Shown here: positions 13,037 through 22,320 of the stretch, piece by piece
Position numbering within the stretch: position 1 is the first letter of the stretch
How the letters are laid out: each line of letters opens with the position of its first letter
NCBI GenBank assembly: GCA_050618055.1
Contig: JBNLVK010000075.1
Coordinates: 1 to 22,320, forward strand
DNA from: CALDCK01 sp050618055
GTDB taxonomy: Bacteria > Myxococcota_A > UBA9160 > SMWR01
Reading direction: 5' to 3'
DNA: 22,320 bases
Notes under the pieces: model-generated
Seen by the model: only the letters and a program-made list of their open reading frames with translations
Told to the model about the DNA's origin: nothing
The model's database searches: none
Translations under genes and position numbers: made by a program

Positions 13037-14038
13037 ATGAACGCAGAGGCCCACGCCGTCCTTCCCCGAGCCTTCGCCCGGGTGGTCGGGTTCGGGAGCT
13101 CGGTGGCATGGCTCGGGGCCGCTGCCGCCGCAGCCTATCTGGCCGCGACGGCCGCGATCCTTGCCGTCGTGGGGGCGCCTCCCGGTGCCGAGATGGGCCC
13201 GTTCGCCGTCAGTCACCTGACCTATGCGCTCTGGTTCGCGAGCGTGCCCATCGCGCTGGCCGTTCTGGTTCGCGGAGCGGAGCGTGACGCACTCGAGCTG
13301 GCACCGGCGCTTGGGGTCGGCGAAGCGGAGCGCGCTGCCTTCGCCGGCGAGGCGTTGGACGTGGGCCGCCGGGCCGTCTGGCTCGGAGCCGCGTTCGGCC
13401 TGCTCCTGGCCATTCCGCTGTGCTTCTTCTGGCTGGGGCCGGCGGCGGACCTGCACATGGGCCGCATCTACGTCGTCACGCGTGAGCTGGCGGTAGAGGT
13501 CGCAATCTTCGCCGTGTTGGGATGGGCGGCCGGCGCGGGAGTCCGCCTCTCCAACATCACGCGGGAACGCGCGCGGCCCGACCTGCTGGACCCGGGCGCG
13601 TTCGCGCCCCTGGCCCGCAACGGAGTGCGCTTCGCAGCCGTCTACTTCGTCATCGTGGCGCTGGGCGTCCCGAGCCTGGCGGTGGCGCCGGCTGCCATCG
13701 CCGACGCGGCAGCCCCGGTCTGGCTGGCCGTGCTGGCCCTCGCTGCGCTGTCTGTCGTGGCCCTGATCGTCCCGTGCCGGGGCGCGCGCGACGCGCTGCG
13801 AGCGGCGAAGCGCAGGGAGCTCGACCTCGTGCGCCGCCAGATCGCCGAGGCGCGCCGCGAACGCGAGGACACGCGCCTTCCGGGCCTGCTCGCATGGGAG
13901 GCCCGGGTCGCAGGGCACCCGGAGTGGCCGATCGGAGCGAGCGCACTGGTTCGCAGCCTGCTCTTCATGCTCCTGCCCGTCGCGAGCTGGGTCGCCTCGG
14001 CCCTGGTGGAAAGGCTCATCGACGTGTCGCTCGGCTGA
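13037..14038 (+). CDS. Polytopic inner-membrane protein of unknown function
   Basis: The 333-residue protein has about seven hydrophobic segments, near residues 22-46, 58-79, 114-134, 150-168, 197-217, 226-246 and 303-325. A charged, probably cytoplasmic helical linker (250-285, RDALRAAKRRELDLVRRQIAEAR) precedes LPGLLAWEARVAGHPEWPIG and the last membrane segment. The WPIG-x-x-x-L-x-R segment before a final hydrophobic run recurs in a family of hypothetical membrane proteins I have seen only without function. No transporter, kinase or protease motif is visible. It follows the epoxide-hydrolase-like gene by 16 bp. The start ATG has no strong Shine-Dalgarno. The cysK promoter appears to lie over its last codons. 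Confidence 0.8.
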   Translation: MNAEAHAVLPRAFARVVGFGSSVAWLGAAAAAAYLAATAAILAVVGAPPGAEMGPFAVSHLTYALWFASVPIALAVLVRGAERDALELAPALGVGEAERAAFAGEALDVGRRAVWLGAAFGLLLAIPLCFFWLGPAADLHMGRIYVVTRELAVEVAIFAVLGWAAGAGVRLSNITRERARPDLLDPGAFAPLARNGVRFAAVYFVIVALGVPSLAVAPAAIADAAAPVWLAVLALAALSVVALIVPCRGARDALRAAKRRELDLVRRQIAEARREREDTRLPGLLAWEARVAGHPEWPIGASALVRSLLFMLLPVASWVASALVERLIDVSLG

Positions 14039-14046
14039 CGTAGAAT
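14019..14046 (+). promoter_or_regulatory. Putative sigma-70 promoter of cysK
   Basis: TCGACG (14019-14024, 4 of 6 to TTGACA), a 16-nt spacer and TAGAAT (14041-14046, 5 of 6 to TATAAT) lie just before cysK. The start point would be near 14053, leaving a short leader with the GAGGAG Shine-Dalgarno at 14061-14066. Confidence 0.45.
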
Positions 14047-14071
14047 GCTGCCTCGCCCGCGAGGAGCCGCC

Positions 14072-15025
14072 ATGATCTACGACACCATCCTCGACACGAT
14101 CGGCAACACGCCGGTGGTGCGCCTGAACAAGATCGCGCCGAGCCACGTCGACCTGTTCGTGAAGGTCGAGTCGTTCAACCCGCTGGGCTCGGTGAAGGAC
14201 CGGCTGGCCTACGCCATCGTGGCCGACGCCGAGAAGCGCGGCCTGCTGAAGCCCGGCGACACCATCGTCGAGGCGACGTCGGGCAACACGGGCATCGCCC
14301 TGGCCATGGTCTGCGCCGCCAAGGGCTACCAGTTCGTGGCCACCATGGCCGAGCCGTTCTCCATCGAGCGGCGCAAGATCATGCGGGCCATGGGCGCCAA
14401 GGTGATCGTCACGCCGGCGGCCGAGCGCGGCACCGGCATGGTGAAGCGGGCCGAGGAGCTGGCGGCCAAGCACGGCTGGTTCCTGGCGCGGCAGTTCGAG
14501 AACCCGGCCAACCCGGAGTATCACCGCAACACCACCGGCCCCGAGATCCTGCGCGACTTCGCCCACCGGCGGCTCGACTACTGGGTCACCGGCTGGGGCA
14601 CCGGCGGCACCATGACCGGCGCCGGTCAGGTTCTCAAGGCGGCGCGGCCCGAGGTGAAGATCATCGCCACCGAGCCGGCCGGGGCGTCGCTGCTCGGCGG
14701 GGCCGAGTGGCACCCGCACAAGATCCAGGGGTGGACGCCCGACTTCCTGCCCGACGTGCTCGACAAGCAGGTCTACGACGAGCTGGTGCCCGTGCCCGAC
14801 GACGAGGCGAAGCAGTGGTCGCTGCGGCTGGCCGGCGAGGAGGGCATCTTCTGCGGCCTGTCGTCGGGGGCGACGCTGTGCGCGGCCATCAAGGTGGCCG
14901 AGGGAGCCCCGGCGGGCACGACGCTGCTGGCCATGCTGCCCGACACCGGCGAGCGCTACCTGAGCACCTACCTGTTCGAGGAGATCCACGACGGCTCGGA
15001 CGACGACTGGGAGGCGTCGCTCTAG
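14072..15025 (+). CDS. cysK: Cysteine synthase (O-acetylserine sulfhydrylase) / CBS-family PLP enzyme
   Basis: The 317-residue fold-type II PLP enzyme starts at ATG 14072 with GAGGAG 5 nt upstream. IGNTPVVRLNK (10-20) is the family opening. NPLGSVKDR (36-44) holds the Schiff-base Lys42. The substrate loop is TSGNTG (69-74). The phosphate-binding loop is GTGGT (176-180). HKIQGW (216-221) and the GLSSG region (262-266) with the pyridine-N serine complete the set. Length fits CysK/CysM (300-320). The known reaction is O-acetylserine plus sulfide giving cysteine and acetate. The acidic C-terminal tail (DGSDDDWE) is unlike the CysE-type binding partner but is close to the long CysK forms. Its TAG stop shares CTAG with the TAG of the convergent COG3146 gene. 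Confidence 0.93.
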   Translation: MIYDTILDTIGNTPVVRLNKIAPSHVDLFVKVESFNPLGSVKDRLAYAIVADAEKRGLLKPGDTIVEATSGNTGIALAMVCAAKGYQFVATMAEPFSIERRKIMRAMGAKVIVTPAAERGTGMVKRAEELAAKHGWFLARQFENPANPEYHRNTTGPEILRDFAHRRLDYWVTGWGTGGTMTGAGQVLKAARPEVKIIATEPAGASLLGGAEWHPHKIQGWTPDFLPDVLDKQVYDELVPVPDDEAKQWSLRLAGEEGIFCGLSSGATLCAAIKVAEGAPAGTTLLAMLPDTGERYLSTYLFEEIHDGSDDDWEASL

Positions 15026-16203
15026 CCCCGCCGGGTCTCGCGCTTGAGCGCGCTCTGCGCGTTCATGTGGTCGATCACGTCGTGGGCCTCGGCACGCTCC
15101 TGATCCAGGAAGCGGGCCACGGCCGCGCGCAGGCGTGGGTCGCGAAGATAGTGCAGGCTGCGGGTGGGTTGCGCGTCGAATCCGCGCAGGAACTTGTAGT
15201 CGCCGCCGGCCCCCGGCTCGAAGCGGGCGAGCCCGCGCTCGATGCAGTGCTCGATGGCGGCGTAGTAGCAGACGTCGAAGTGCAGGTAGCGCACGTACTG
15301 CAGACCGCCCCAGTAGCGTCCGTACAGGGCGTCGCCCTTCACCACGTTGGTCGTGCCGCCCACCACCTCGTCGCCGCGGCGCGCCACCACGAAGCACAGC
15401 CGCTCCTTGAAGCGCTCACGCAGCAGCTCGAAGAAGGCGCGGTTCAGGTAGCGGCGACCGTAGAAGTGGTTGTCCACGGTGGTCCGGTAGCACTGGAACA
15501 TGGGATCGAAGACATCGTCGGGAATGGCGTCGCCGGAGAGCACCCGGCTCTCGACGCCTTGCTCGGCGACGCCGCGCCGCTCGCGCTTCACCTGGTTGCG
15601 GCGCTTGCTGCGCAGGTGGGCCAGGTAGTCGTCGAAGCTCTCGTAGCCGGCGTTGTGCCAGTGGTACTGGAGTCCCACGCGCAGCAGGTAGCCCGCGTCC
15701 TGGAGGGCCTCGACCTCGTCCTCGCGGCAGAAGTTCACGTGCACGCCCGACAGCTCGTTGCCGTCGCAGACCTGGCGAAGCGCCGCGCCCAGCACGGCGA
15801 TGGCGGCGCGCCGGTCGGTGCCGGGGGCGGTCAGGAAGCGAGCGCCGGTCACCGGGGTGAAGGGCACGCCGACCAGCAGCTTCGGGTAGTACTCGACGCC
15901 GGCCCGGTGGGCGGCGTCGGCCCAGCCCCAGTCGAAGACGAACTCGCCCTCGCTGTTGCCCTTCACGTAGAGCGGGCAGGCGCCCAGCAGGCGGCCCTGG
16001 TGACGCAGCAGCAGCGGCTTGGGCTGCCAGCCGGCCTCGGCGCCCACGCAGCCGGCCTCCTCCAGCGAGGCCAGCCACTCCCACTCGAGGAAGGGCGACT
16101 CGTCGCCGACCAGGGCGTTCCACTCGGCGGCGGGCACCCCGGCCACGCCGTCCAGGATCTCCACCTGCCAGTCGTCGGTGCCGGCCCGCCCCAGGTCTCC
16201 CAC
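15022..16203 (-). CDS. COG3146/FemAB-like GNAT-fold acyltransferase (DUF482 family)
   Basis: The 393-residue protein begins at GTG 16203, 45 bp from the divergent clpS. Family features run in order: WNALVGDESPFLEWEWLASLEEAGCVG (27-53), PKPLLLRHQGRLLGACPLYVKGNSEGEFVFDWGWADAAHRAG, YYPKLLVGVPFTPVTGARFL, HVNFC, QYHWHN, SKRRNQVKRERR, FYGRRYLNRAFF, GGTTNVVKGDALYGRYWG, and near the end GARFEPGAGGDYK-like then R. This is the pattern of the PF04339 'peptidogalycan biosynthesis/GNAT' family, related to FemAB aminoacyl transferases. The substrate is not known. It is cytoplasmic, with no signal peptide. It overlaps the cysK stop codon by 4 bp. A start at the GTG at 16164 is possible, since no Shine-Dalgarno decides it. 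The family is secure. Confidence 0.87.
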   Translation of the reverse strand: MGDLGRAGTDDWQVEILDGVAGVPAAEWNALVGDESPFLEWEWLASLEEAGCVGAEAGWQPKPLLLRHQGRLLGACPLYVKGNSEGEFVFDWGWADAAHRAGVEYYPKLLVGVPFTPVTGARFLTAPGTDRRAAIAVLGAALRQVCDGNELSGVHVNFCREDEVEALQDAGYLLRVGLQYHWHNAGYESFDDYLAHLRSKRRNQVKRERRGVAEQGVESRVLSGDAIPDDVFDPMFQCYRTTVDNHFYGRRYLNRAFFELLRERFKERLCFVVARRGDEVVGGTTNVVKGDALYGRYWGGLQYVRYLHFDVCYYAAIEHCIERGLARFEPGAGGDYKFLRGFDAQPTRSLHYLRDPRLRAAVARFLDQERAEAHDVIDHMNAQSALKRETRRG

Positions 16204-16235
16204 CCGGCCAGTCTAGCTGCCGACCCCTCTGGGGC

Positions 16236-16241
16236 TATTCT
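16236..16241 (+). promoter_or_regulatory. Putative -10 element for a leaderless clpS-clpA mRNA
   Basis: TATTCT lies 7 nt before the clpS ATG, and the intervening bases are C-rich with no Shine-Dalgarno. The transcript would begin at or next to the ATG. No clear -35 box is seen. Confidence 0.35.
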
Positions 16242-16248
16242 CCCCCCT

Positions 16249-16581
16249 ATGGCGAACGACCCCAAGGATCGCCCGGCCGATCCGCGTCGTGAAGAGGGCG
16301 TCGCCACGAAGACCCGTCCCCGGGTCGCGCGCCCGCCGAAATACAAGGTTCTGCTCTACAACGACGACTACACGCCGATGGAGTTCGTGGTGGCCGTGCT
16401 GGAGCAGATCTTCGACAAGGGGCCCACCGAGGCCACGACCATCATGCTGGCCATCCACAACAGTGGACTCGGCGTGGCCGGTGTCTACACCCTGGACATT
16501 GCCGAGACGAAGGTGGCCCAGGTCCACAAGGCCGCGGAGCAGCGCGGCTACCCTCTGCGCGCCGGAACCGAGAAGGAATAA
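16249..16581 (+). CDS. clpS: ClpS, ATP-dependent Clp protease adaptor
   Basis: The 110-residue protein has a disordered N-terminal tail (1-28), then the ClpS core: PPKYKVLLYNDDYTPMEFVVAVLEQIF (29-55), with the Asp pair and Met that line the N-degron pocket, and TIMLAIHNSGLGVAGVYTLDIAETKVAQV (64-92) with the conserved His70. The sequence closely follows E. coli ClpS. ClpS binds proteins with N-terminal Phe, Leu, Trp or Tyr and hands them to ClpA. Its TAA stop is directly followed by the GTG of clpA (no spacer). The AAGGA within its last codons acts as the clpA ribosome site, so the two are translationally coupled. Confidence 0.97.
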   Translation: MANDPKDRPADPRREEGVATKTRPRVARPPKYKVLLYNDDYTPMEFVVAVLEQIFDKGPTEATTIMLAIHNSGLGVAGVYTLDIAETKVAQVHKAAEQRGYPLRAGTEKE

Positions 16582-18822
<2,241 letters not shown>

Positions 18823-18863
18823 GTCGGTTCAGGGGGGTCCGGCGATCGGCCGATCCGTGCCGG

Positions 18864-20222
18864 ATGCGGGCCGCTCTCCAGACGCTCGGCGCCGTCGCCA
18901 CGCTGCTGCTGGCGGCACCGGCAACCCATGCGCAGGACACGTTCTCGGCCGTGGCGCTCGAGGGCGCGCCGGCTCCGGGCACGGCCTCGACCGTCGACCG
19001 GGTCTCGCTGCCTGCCTCGATCACCGACGCCGGCGTGGCCTGGGCCGTCGACCTGGACGGCACCCAGAGCCACGTCTACGACGTGATCTACGTGGAACTG
19101 GGCGCCGGGACGCAGATCGTGGCGGAGCTGGGCGACGTCGCGCCCGGGACCGGCGGCCAGACCTTCTCCGACGTCACCCTGCCGGTGCTGAACGACGCGG
19201 GCCAGGTCGCGTTCCGCGCCCAGTACACCGACGGTGCCGGAAGCTGGGCCTACGGCCTGTTCCGCTGGGAGGCGGGCGTCGTCACGGCCCTGGCCCTGCC
19301 GGGCGATCCGTTCGTCGACGCCCCCGGCTACGTCTTCCGCGAGTCGCTGGGCATGGACATGAACGCCGCCGGCGACGTGGTGTTCGAGGTGGAGCTGGAC
19401 GAGGCGACGGGAGGCGGCGGCGGCTCGGGGCTCGCGCTCCACTCCGGCGGCGCCCTGTCGCTCGTCTTCAAGAGCTACGAGACCCCGGCGCCGGTCGGCG
19501 GCACGTTCAACACCCTCTACTCGCCGCAGATCAACGACGCGGGCGACATCGTCTTCATCGGCGGCCACGCCGGACCGGGGGTCGACGGAGCGGGCGTCTA
19601 CCTGCACTCCGGCGGGGTGACCGCTCCGCTGCTTCGTTCGGGCGAGGAGCTTCCCGGCGGCGGCGTCCCGAACGACCACCTGTTCTCGAGCCAGCCGCTC
19701 TCCCTGAACGAGGCGGGTCAGGTGGCCGTGATGCTGCCGATCGATGGCGGTCCGACCTCGAGCGCGATGTTCCGTCTCTCGAGCGGGGGCAACGAGCGCC
19801 TGGCCTGGGAGGGCCAGCCCGTGGCGGGTGCCGGGTCGATCCGCTTCCTCTACCCGCACCCGGCCATCGACGACGCCGGCCGCCTGGCGTTCGTAGGGGA
19901 GCTCGTCGGCGGCAGCGCCGGCTACGGCCTGTTCCGCGCCGACCCGGGCGGCGCGACGCCGGTCTGGCTGACCGGCGACCCGGCACCGGGAGTCGGTCCC
20001 ACCGGCGTGTTCTCGGTGCCGGAGCAGCGCTCGGTCTCCGCCGCCGGCGGCGGCCGGGTGGCCTTCTGGACGCGCGTCTTCCAGGGGACCCACCCGGCGG
20101 GGCTGTTCGCGGCGACGCCCGTTGCGCCTGCAGCCGTGAAGGTGCCGGCCGTTCCGCCCTGGCTCCTCGCGGGTCTGGCCCTGTTGCTTGCCGGTTCCGG
20201 AGGCTTCCGGCTGGCGCGCTGA
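18864..20222 (+). CDS. Secreted seven-repeat NxxGxxAF protein with C-terminal anchor
   Basis: The 452-residue protein starts at ATG 18864, which gives a clean signal peptide (MRAALQTLGAVATLLLAAPATHAQ). A TTG at 18819 is also in frame but adds residues before the signal. The mature part is built of one motif, h-N/D-x-A-G-x-V-A-F, at residues 53, 109, 166, 223, 281, 335 and 391. The step is 54-58 residues, ideal for a seven-bladed beta-propeller. The tail VPAVPPWLLAGLALLLAGSGGFRLAR is a short motif, one hydrophobic helix and a basic end, like a protein-sorting anchor. NCBI calls such proteins 'choice-of-anchor tandem repeat NxxGxxAF'; their role is unknown. It is a paralog of the broken gene at 7263-8168. 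It follows clpA by 41 bp but is unlikely to be functionally linked to it. Confidence 0.85.
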   Translation: MRAALQTLGAVATLLLAAPATHAQDTFSAVALEGAPAPGTASTVDRVSLPASITDAGVAWAVDLDGTQSHVYDVIYVELGAGTQIVAELGDVAPGTGGQTFSDVTLPVLNDAGQVAFRAQYTDGAGSWAYGLFRWEAGVVTALALPGDPFVDAPGYVFRESLGMDMNAAGDVVFEVELDEATGGGGGSGLALHSGGALSLVFKSYETPAPVGGTFNTLYSPQINDAGDIVFIGGHAGPGVDGAGVYLHSGGVTAPLLRSGEELPGGGVPNDHLFSSQPLSLNEAGQVAVMLPIDGGPTSSAMFRLSSGGNERLAWEGQPVAGAGSIRFLYPHPAIDDAGRLAFVGELVGGSAGYGLFRADPGGATPVWLTGDPAPGVGPTGVFSVPEQRSVSAAGGGRVAFWTRVFQGTHPAGLFAATPVAPAAVKVPAVPPWLLAGLALLLAGSGGFRLAR

Positions 20223-20295
20223 GGGTCCCTCTGCGCCTCAGTTCCGGGCCCCGTCCTGCCGATAGGGGACTCTCGACGACCCGGTGGAGGCGGGC

Positions 20296-21063
20296 ATGGC
20301 CCATACGTATTTCCTGCTGAAGGTGACCGGCGAGGCGGACCGCCTGGTGGTCTGGGACACGCGCACCATGTCGGTGGGGCGCTCTCCCGACAATGCCGTG
20401 GTCGTGGCCGAGAGCGACGTCTCGCGCAAGCACGCCATCTTCATGAAGGAGGGCGACCGCTGCGAGGTGGGCGATCACCAGACCGGCAACGGCACGTTCG
20501 TGAACGGCCAGCGCGTGGCGGGCACCTGCTCGATCCGCAACGGCGACGTGATCGCCGTGGGCAAGGCCGAGTTCCACTTCTGCGAGGGCGACGAGCACCC
20601 GGCCAAGCGCGGCATGAAGCTCGAGTACGCCTCGCACCTGATGACCGCGGGCATGATGCCCGAGAGCTCGAACCCGAACGCCACCATGGTGGGCATCATG
20701 GACACGGGTGCGGGCGACGACGACGACTTCGTGATCGAGCACAACGACGGCACCGGCTCGGATCTCTTCTCGGAGGATCCGCTGGAGCTCGACCAGGTGG
20801 CCGCGCCCGCCGCGCCGGTGCGCGACCTGGACTTCGACTTCGCCGACGCGCCGCCGGCGGCTGCGACCGCGCCGCCGCCCGCCGCACCTGCGCCGGCACC
20901 CGCACAGGCCGCCCCGCCCGCCGCGCCGGCGACCGATCCGAACGAGCAGAGCCAGAGCGATCCGGTGGAGCGCATGCGCCGGCTCAAGGGACTGCACGCC
21001 GAGGGACTCATCACCGACGAGGAGTTCCAGGCGAAGCGGGCCGAGATCCTCCAGGGCGTGTAG
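20296..21063 (+). CDS. FHA-domain protein with SHOCT C-terminus
   Basis: The 255-residue cytoplasmic protein starts at ATG 20296 with GGAGG 5 nt upstream. The FHA domain (about 5-97) shows VGRSPDN (27-33), VSRKHAIF (42-49) and GNGTFVNG (64-71), all the residues that bind phosphothreonine. Next is an acidic stretch (138-166), a run of A/P repeats (about 183-214), then a SHOCT motif DPVERMRRLKGLHAEGLITDEEF (222-244), a two-helix oligomerisation tail. The domain order suggests a scaffold that reads Ser/Thr-kinase signals and multimerises. No kinase or phosphatase gene is in the window. The linker's length and composition are ordinary for GC-rich genomes. Confidence 0.9.
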   Translation: MAHTYFLLKVTGEADRLVVWDTRTMSVGRSPDNAVVVAESDVSRKHAIFMKEGDRCEVGDHQTGNGTFVNGQRVAGTCSIRNGDVIAVGKAEFHFCEGDEHPAKRGMKLEYASHLMTAGMMPESSNPNATMVGIMDTGAGDDDDFVIEHNDGTGSDLFSEDPLELDQVAAPAAPVRDLDFDFADAPPAAATAPPPAAPAPAPAQAAPPAAPATDPNEQSQSDPVERMRRLKGLHAEGLITDEEFQAKRAEILQGV

Positions 21064-21086
21064 CCTCTCCCCCATTGGGGGATGAC

Positions 21087-22320
21087 ATGAGGCATCGGGT
21101 CGGTCCGCGTTCGCTCTTGTGGGGAGCGCTCGCGCTCGCCCTGTCGGCGTCGCTCTTCGCGCCGACCGTCGGCTGCAGCGGCGGCGGAAGCGGTGGGGGC
21201 GGCGGCGCAGCGGCCGTCGACGTCGAGCTGGTCGAGGCCTTCGGCGGCCTGGTCTTCGACCGGCCGGTGAAGCTGGTGCAGCACCCGGACGATCCGGACC
21301 GCTGGTACGTGGTGGAGCAGGGCGGTCCGATCATGACCTTCCTGGCCAGCGACCCGCAGAACACGCTCAGCACGGCCGTCGATCTGTCGACGACCGTGAA
21401 CCTGGGCGTCACGACACGGGGCGAGCAGGGCGTGCTGGGTCTGGCCTTCGACCCCGACTTCGACGCCACCACCGGCGGCGAGCTCTACATCGCCTACACC
21501 GACGAGGACACCGACCAGTCGATCCTGGCCCGCTACCAGAGCGGCGACGGCGGGCTCACCTTCACGCCGCTGACCGTGCCCCTGCTCGCCATCGCCCACC
21601 CCAACAGCAACCACAACGGCGGCGACCTGGCGTTCGGCATCGACGGCGACTTCCTCTTCTACAGCATGGGCGACGGCGGCGGCACGAGCACCAACGGCCA
21701 GGACGCCCGCACCCTGCTCGGCACGATCCTGCGCCTCGACGTGCGCGGAACGCCGCCGCCGGGCCTGGACTACGGCATCCCTTCCGGCAACCCGTTCGCC
21801 GGCAACCCGAGCTGCGCCAGCGGGCCGGGATCGGTGCCGTGCCCCGAGATCTGGGCCTACGGCTTCCGCAACCCCTGGCGCTTCTCCATCGACTCGCTGA
21901 CCGGCGACCTGTGGGCCGGCGACGTGGGAGAGAACGATCGCGAGGAGATCGACTTCGTCGTGGCGGGGCGCAACTACGGCTGGGAGTGCCGCGAGGGCGA
22001 CCTCGACTACGCCTTCGTGCCGCCCTGCGGCACGACCCCGCTCGAGCCGCCGGAGGTGGTGCACGACCACACCGAGGCCGAGTCGATCACCGGCGGCTAC
22101 GTCTACCGCGGCAGCGACATCCCGAGCCTGCTCGGGCACTACGTCTACGGCGACTTCATCACCGGCGGCGTGTGGGCCTTCGACACGCTGTCGAACGCTC
22201 CGCCCGAAGACCTGGGCCTGCCGACCCACAACATCTCCGCCTTCGGCCAGGACGACGACGGCGAGATCTACCTGGTGACGTTCAGCTCGCCCTCGATCTA
22301 CCGGCTGGCGCCGTCGCCCT
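21087..22320 (+). CDS. PQQ-dependent sugar dehydrogenase (GSDH family), probable lipoprotein, 3' partial
   Basis: About 411 codons are visible and the frame stays open to the window edge, so the C-terminus is missing. The start ATG (21087) is preceded by a G-run that may act as ribosome site; an upstream ATG at 21082 meets a stop at once. A hydrophobic leader ends at TVGC (Cys30), a weak lipobox, then a Gly/Ser-rich stretch, as in lipoproteins. The catalytic core has the family motifs GEQGVLGLAFDPDF (112-125), NSNHNGGDLAFG (173-184) with the catalytic-type His176, MGDGGG, LLGTILRLDV, IPSGNPF, PEIWAYGFRNPWRFS, GDLWAGDVGEN-x-REEID, and NYGWECREG. This matches soluble PQQ glucose and sorbosone dehydrogenases, six-bladed propellers that oxidise aldoses outside the cytoplasm. 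The substrate is uncertain. Confidence 0.9.
   Translation, partial: MRHRVGPRSLLWGALALALSASLFAPTVGCSGGGSGGGGGAAAVDVELVEAFGGLVFDRPVKLVQHPDDPDRWYVVEQGGPIMTFLASDPQNTLSTAVDLSTTVNLGVTTRGEQGVLGLAFDPDFDATTGGELYIAYTDEDTDQSILARYQSGDGGLTFTPLTVPLLAIAHPNSNHNGGDLAFGIDGDFLFYSMGDGGGTSTNGQDARTLLGTILRLDVRGTPPPGLDYGIPSGNPFAGNPSCASGPGSVPCPEIWAYGFRNPWRFSIDSLTGDLWAGDVGENDREEIDFVVAGRNYGWECREGDLDYAFVPPCGTTPLEPPEVVHDHTEAESITGGYVYRGSDIPSLLGHYVYGDFITGGVWAFDTLSNAPPEDLGLPTHNISAFGQDDDGEIYLVTFSSPSIYRLAPSP

Noticed and set aside
12482..15397. 971-codon minus-strand frame spanning four genes
   Set aside because: It crosses the epoxide-hydrolase-like gene, the membrane protein and cysK, all with full motif support on the plus strand. 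Composition is non-protein-like.

Overview
The window comes from a GC-rich bacterium. Its backbone genes use G/C-ending codons almost throughout. The gene content points to a Gram-negative of the proteobacterial/myxobacterial kind: ClpS-ClpA, NADPH glutathione reductase, CysK, a COG3146 acyltransferase, a PEP-CTERM-tailed GDSL esterase, a secreted repeat protein of the NxxGxxAF type, a PQQ-type sugar dehydrogenase and an FHA-SHOCT protein. The exact phylum cannot be fixed from the sequence alone.

Layout. Positions 1-827 hold the 3' part of an NADPH-dependent FMN reductase and a HigA-type antitoxin with no toxin gene beside it. Positions 841-2074 (minus) hold a secreted GDSL esterase and the C-terminal remnant of an outer-membrane lipoprotein-sorting-like protein. 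From about 2,075 to about 7,580 there is an accessory island with visibly more A/T-ending codons. It carries, on the minus strand, an OLD-family ATPase-TOPRIM nuclease followed by a small WYL-like protein. On the plus strand it carries a divergent pair: a degenerate glutaredoxin-fold protein and a 574-residue Ser-Asp-His alpha/beta hydrolase. A 772-bp, hairpin-rich intergenic region with four TTGACGG heptamers separates the two operons. The island is flanked by two broken backbone genes, the lipoprotein-sorting remnant on the left and a repeat protein that lost its C-terminal half on the right.

The backbone resumes with gor, a DUF2007 zinc-ribbon protein, a DUF547 gene plus a secreted charged helical protein (minus), an epoxide-hydrolase-like enzyme, a polytopic membrane protein, cysK, a COG3146 protein (minus), clpS-clpA, a full-length seven-repeat NxxGxxAF secreted protein, an FHA-SHOCT protein, and the start of a PQQ-dependent sugar dehydrogenase that runs off the right edge.

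How the genes work together. ClpS feeds N-degron substrates to ClpA (with ClpP elsewhere). Gor and CysK both serve thiol metabolism. The full-length and truncated NxxGxxAF proteins are paralogs. The most interesting region is the island. OLD-TOPRIM nucleases are a known anti-phage class, but here no GajB helicase or other known partner is present. The neighbours (WYL-like protein, Grx-like protein, serine hydrolase) do not match any defence system I can name. A role in defence is inference from context. Several backbone units also seem to start with a -10-like hexamer directly before the start codon and no Shine-Dalgarno (leaderless), whereas the island genes have Shine-Dalgarno sequences and use TTG or GTG starts.
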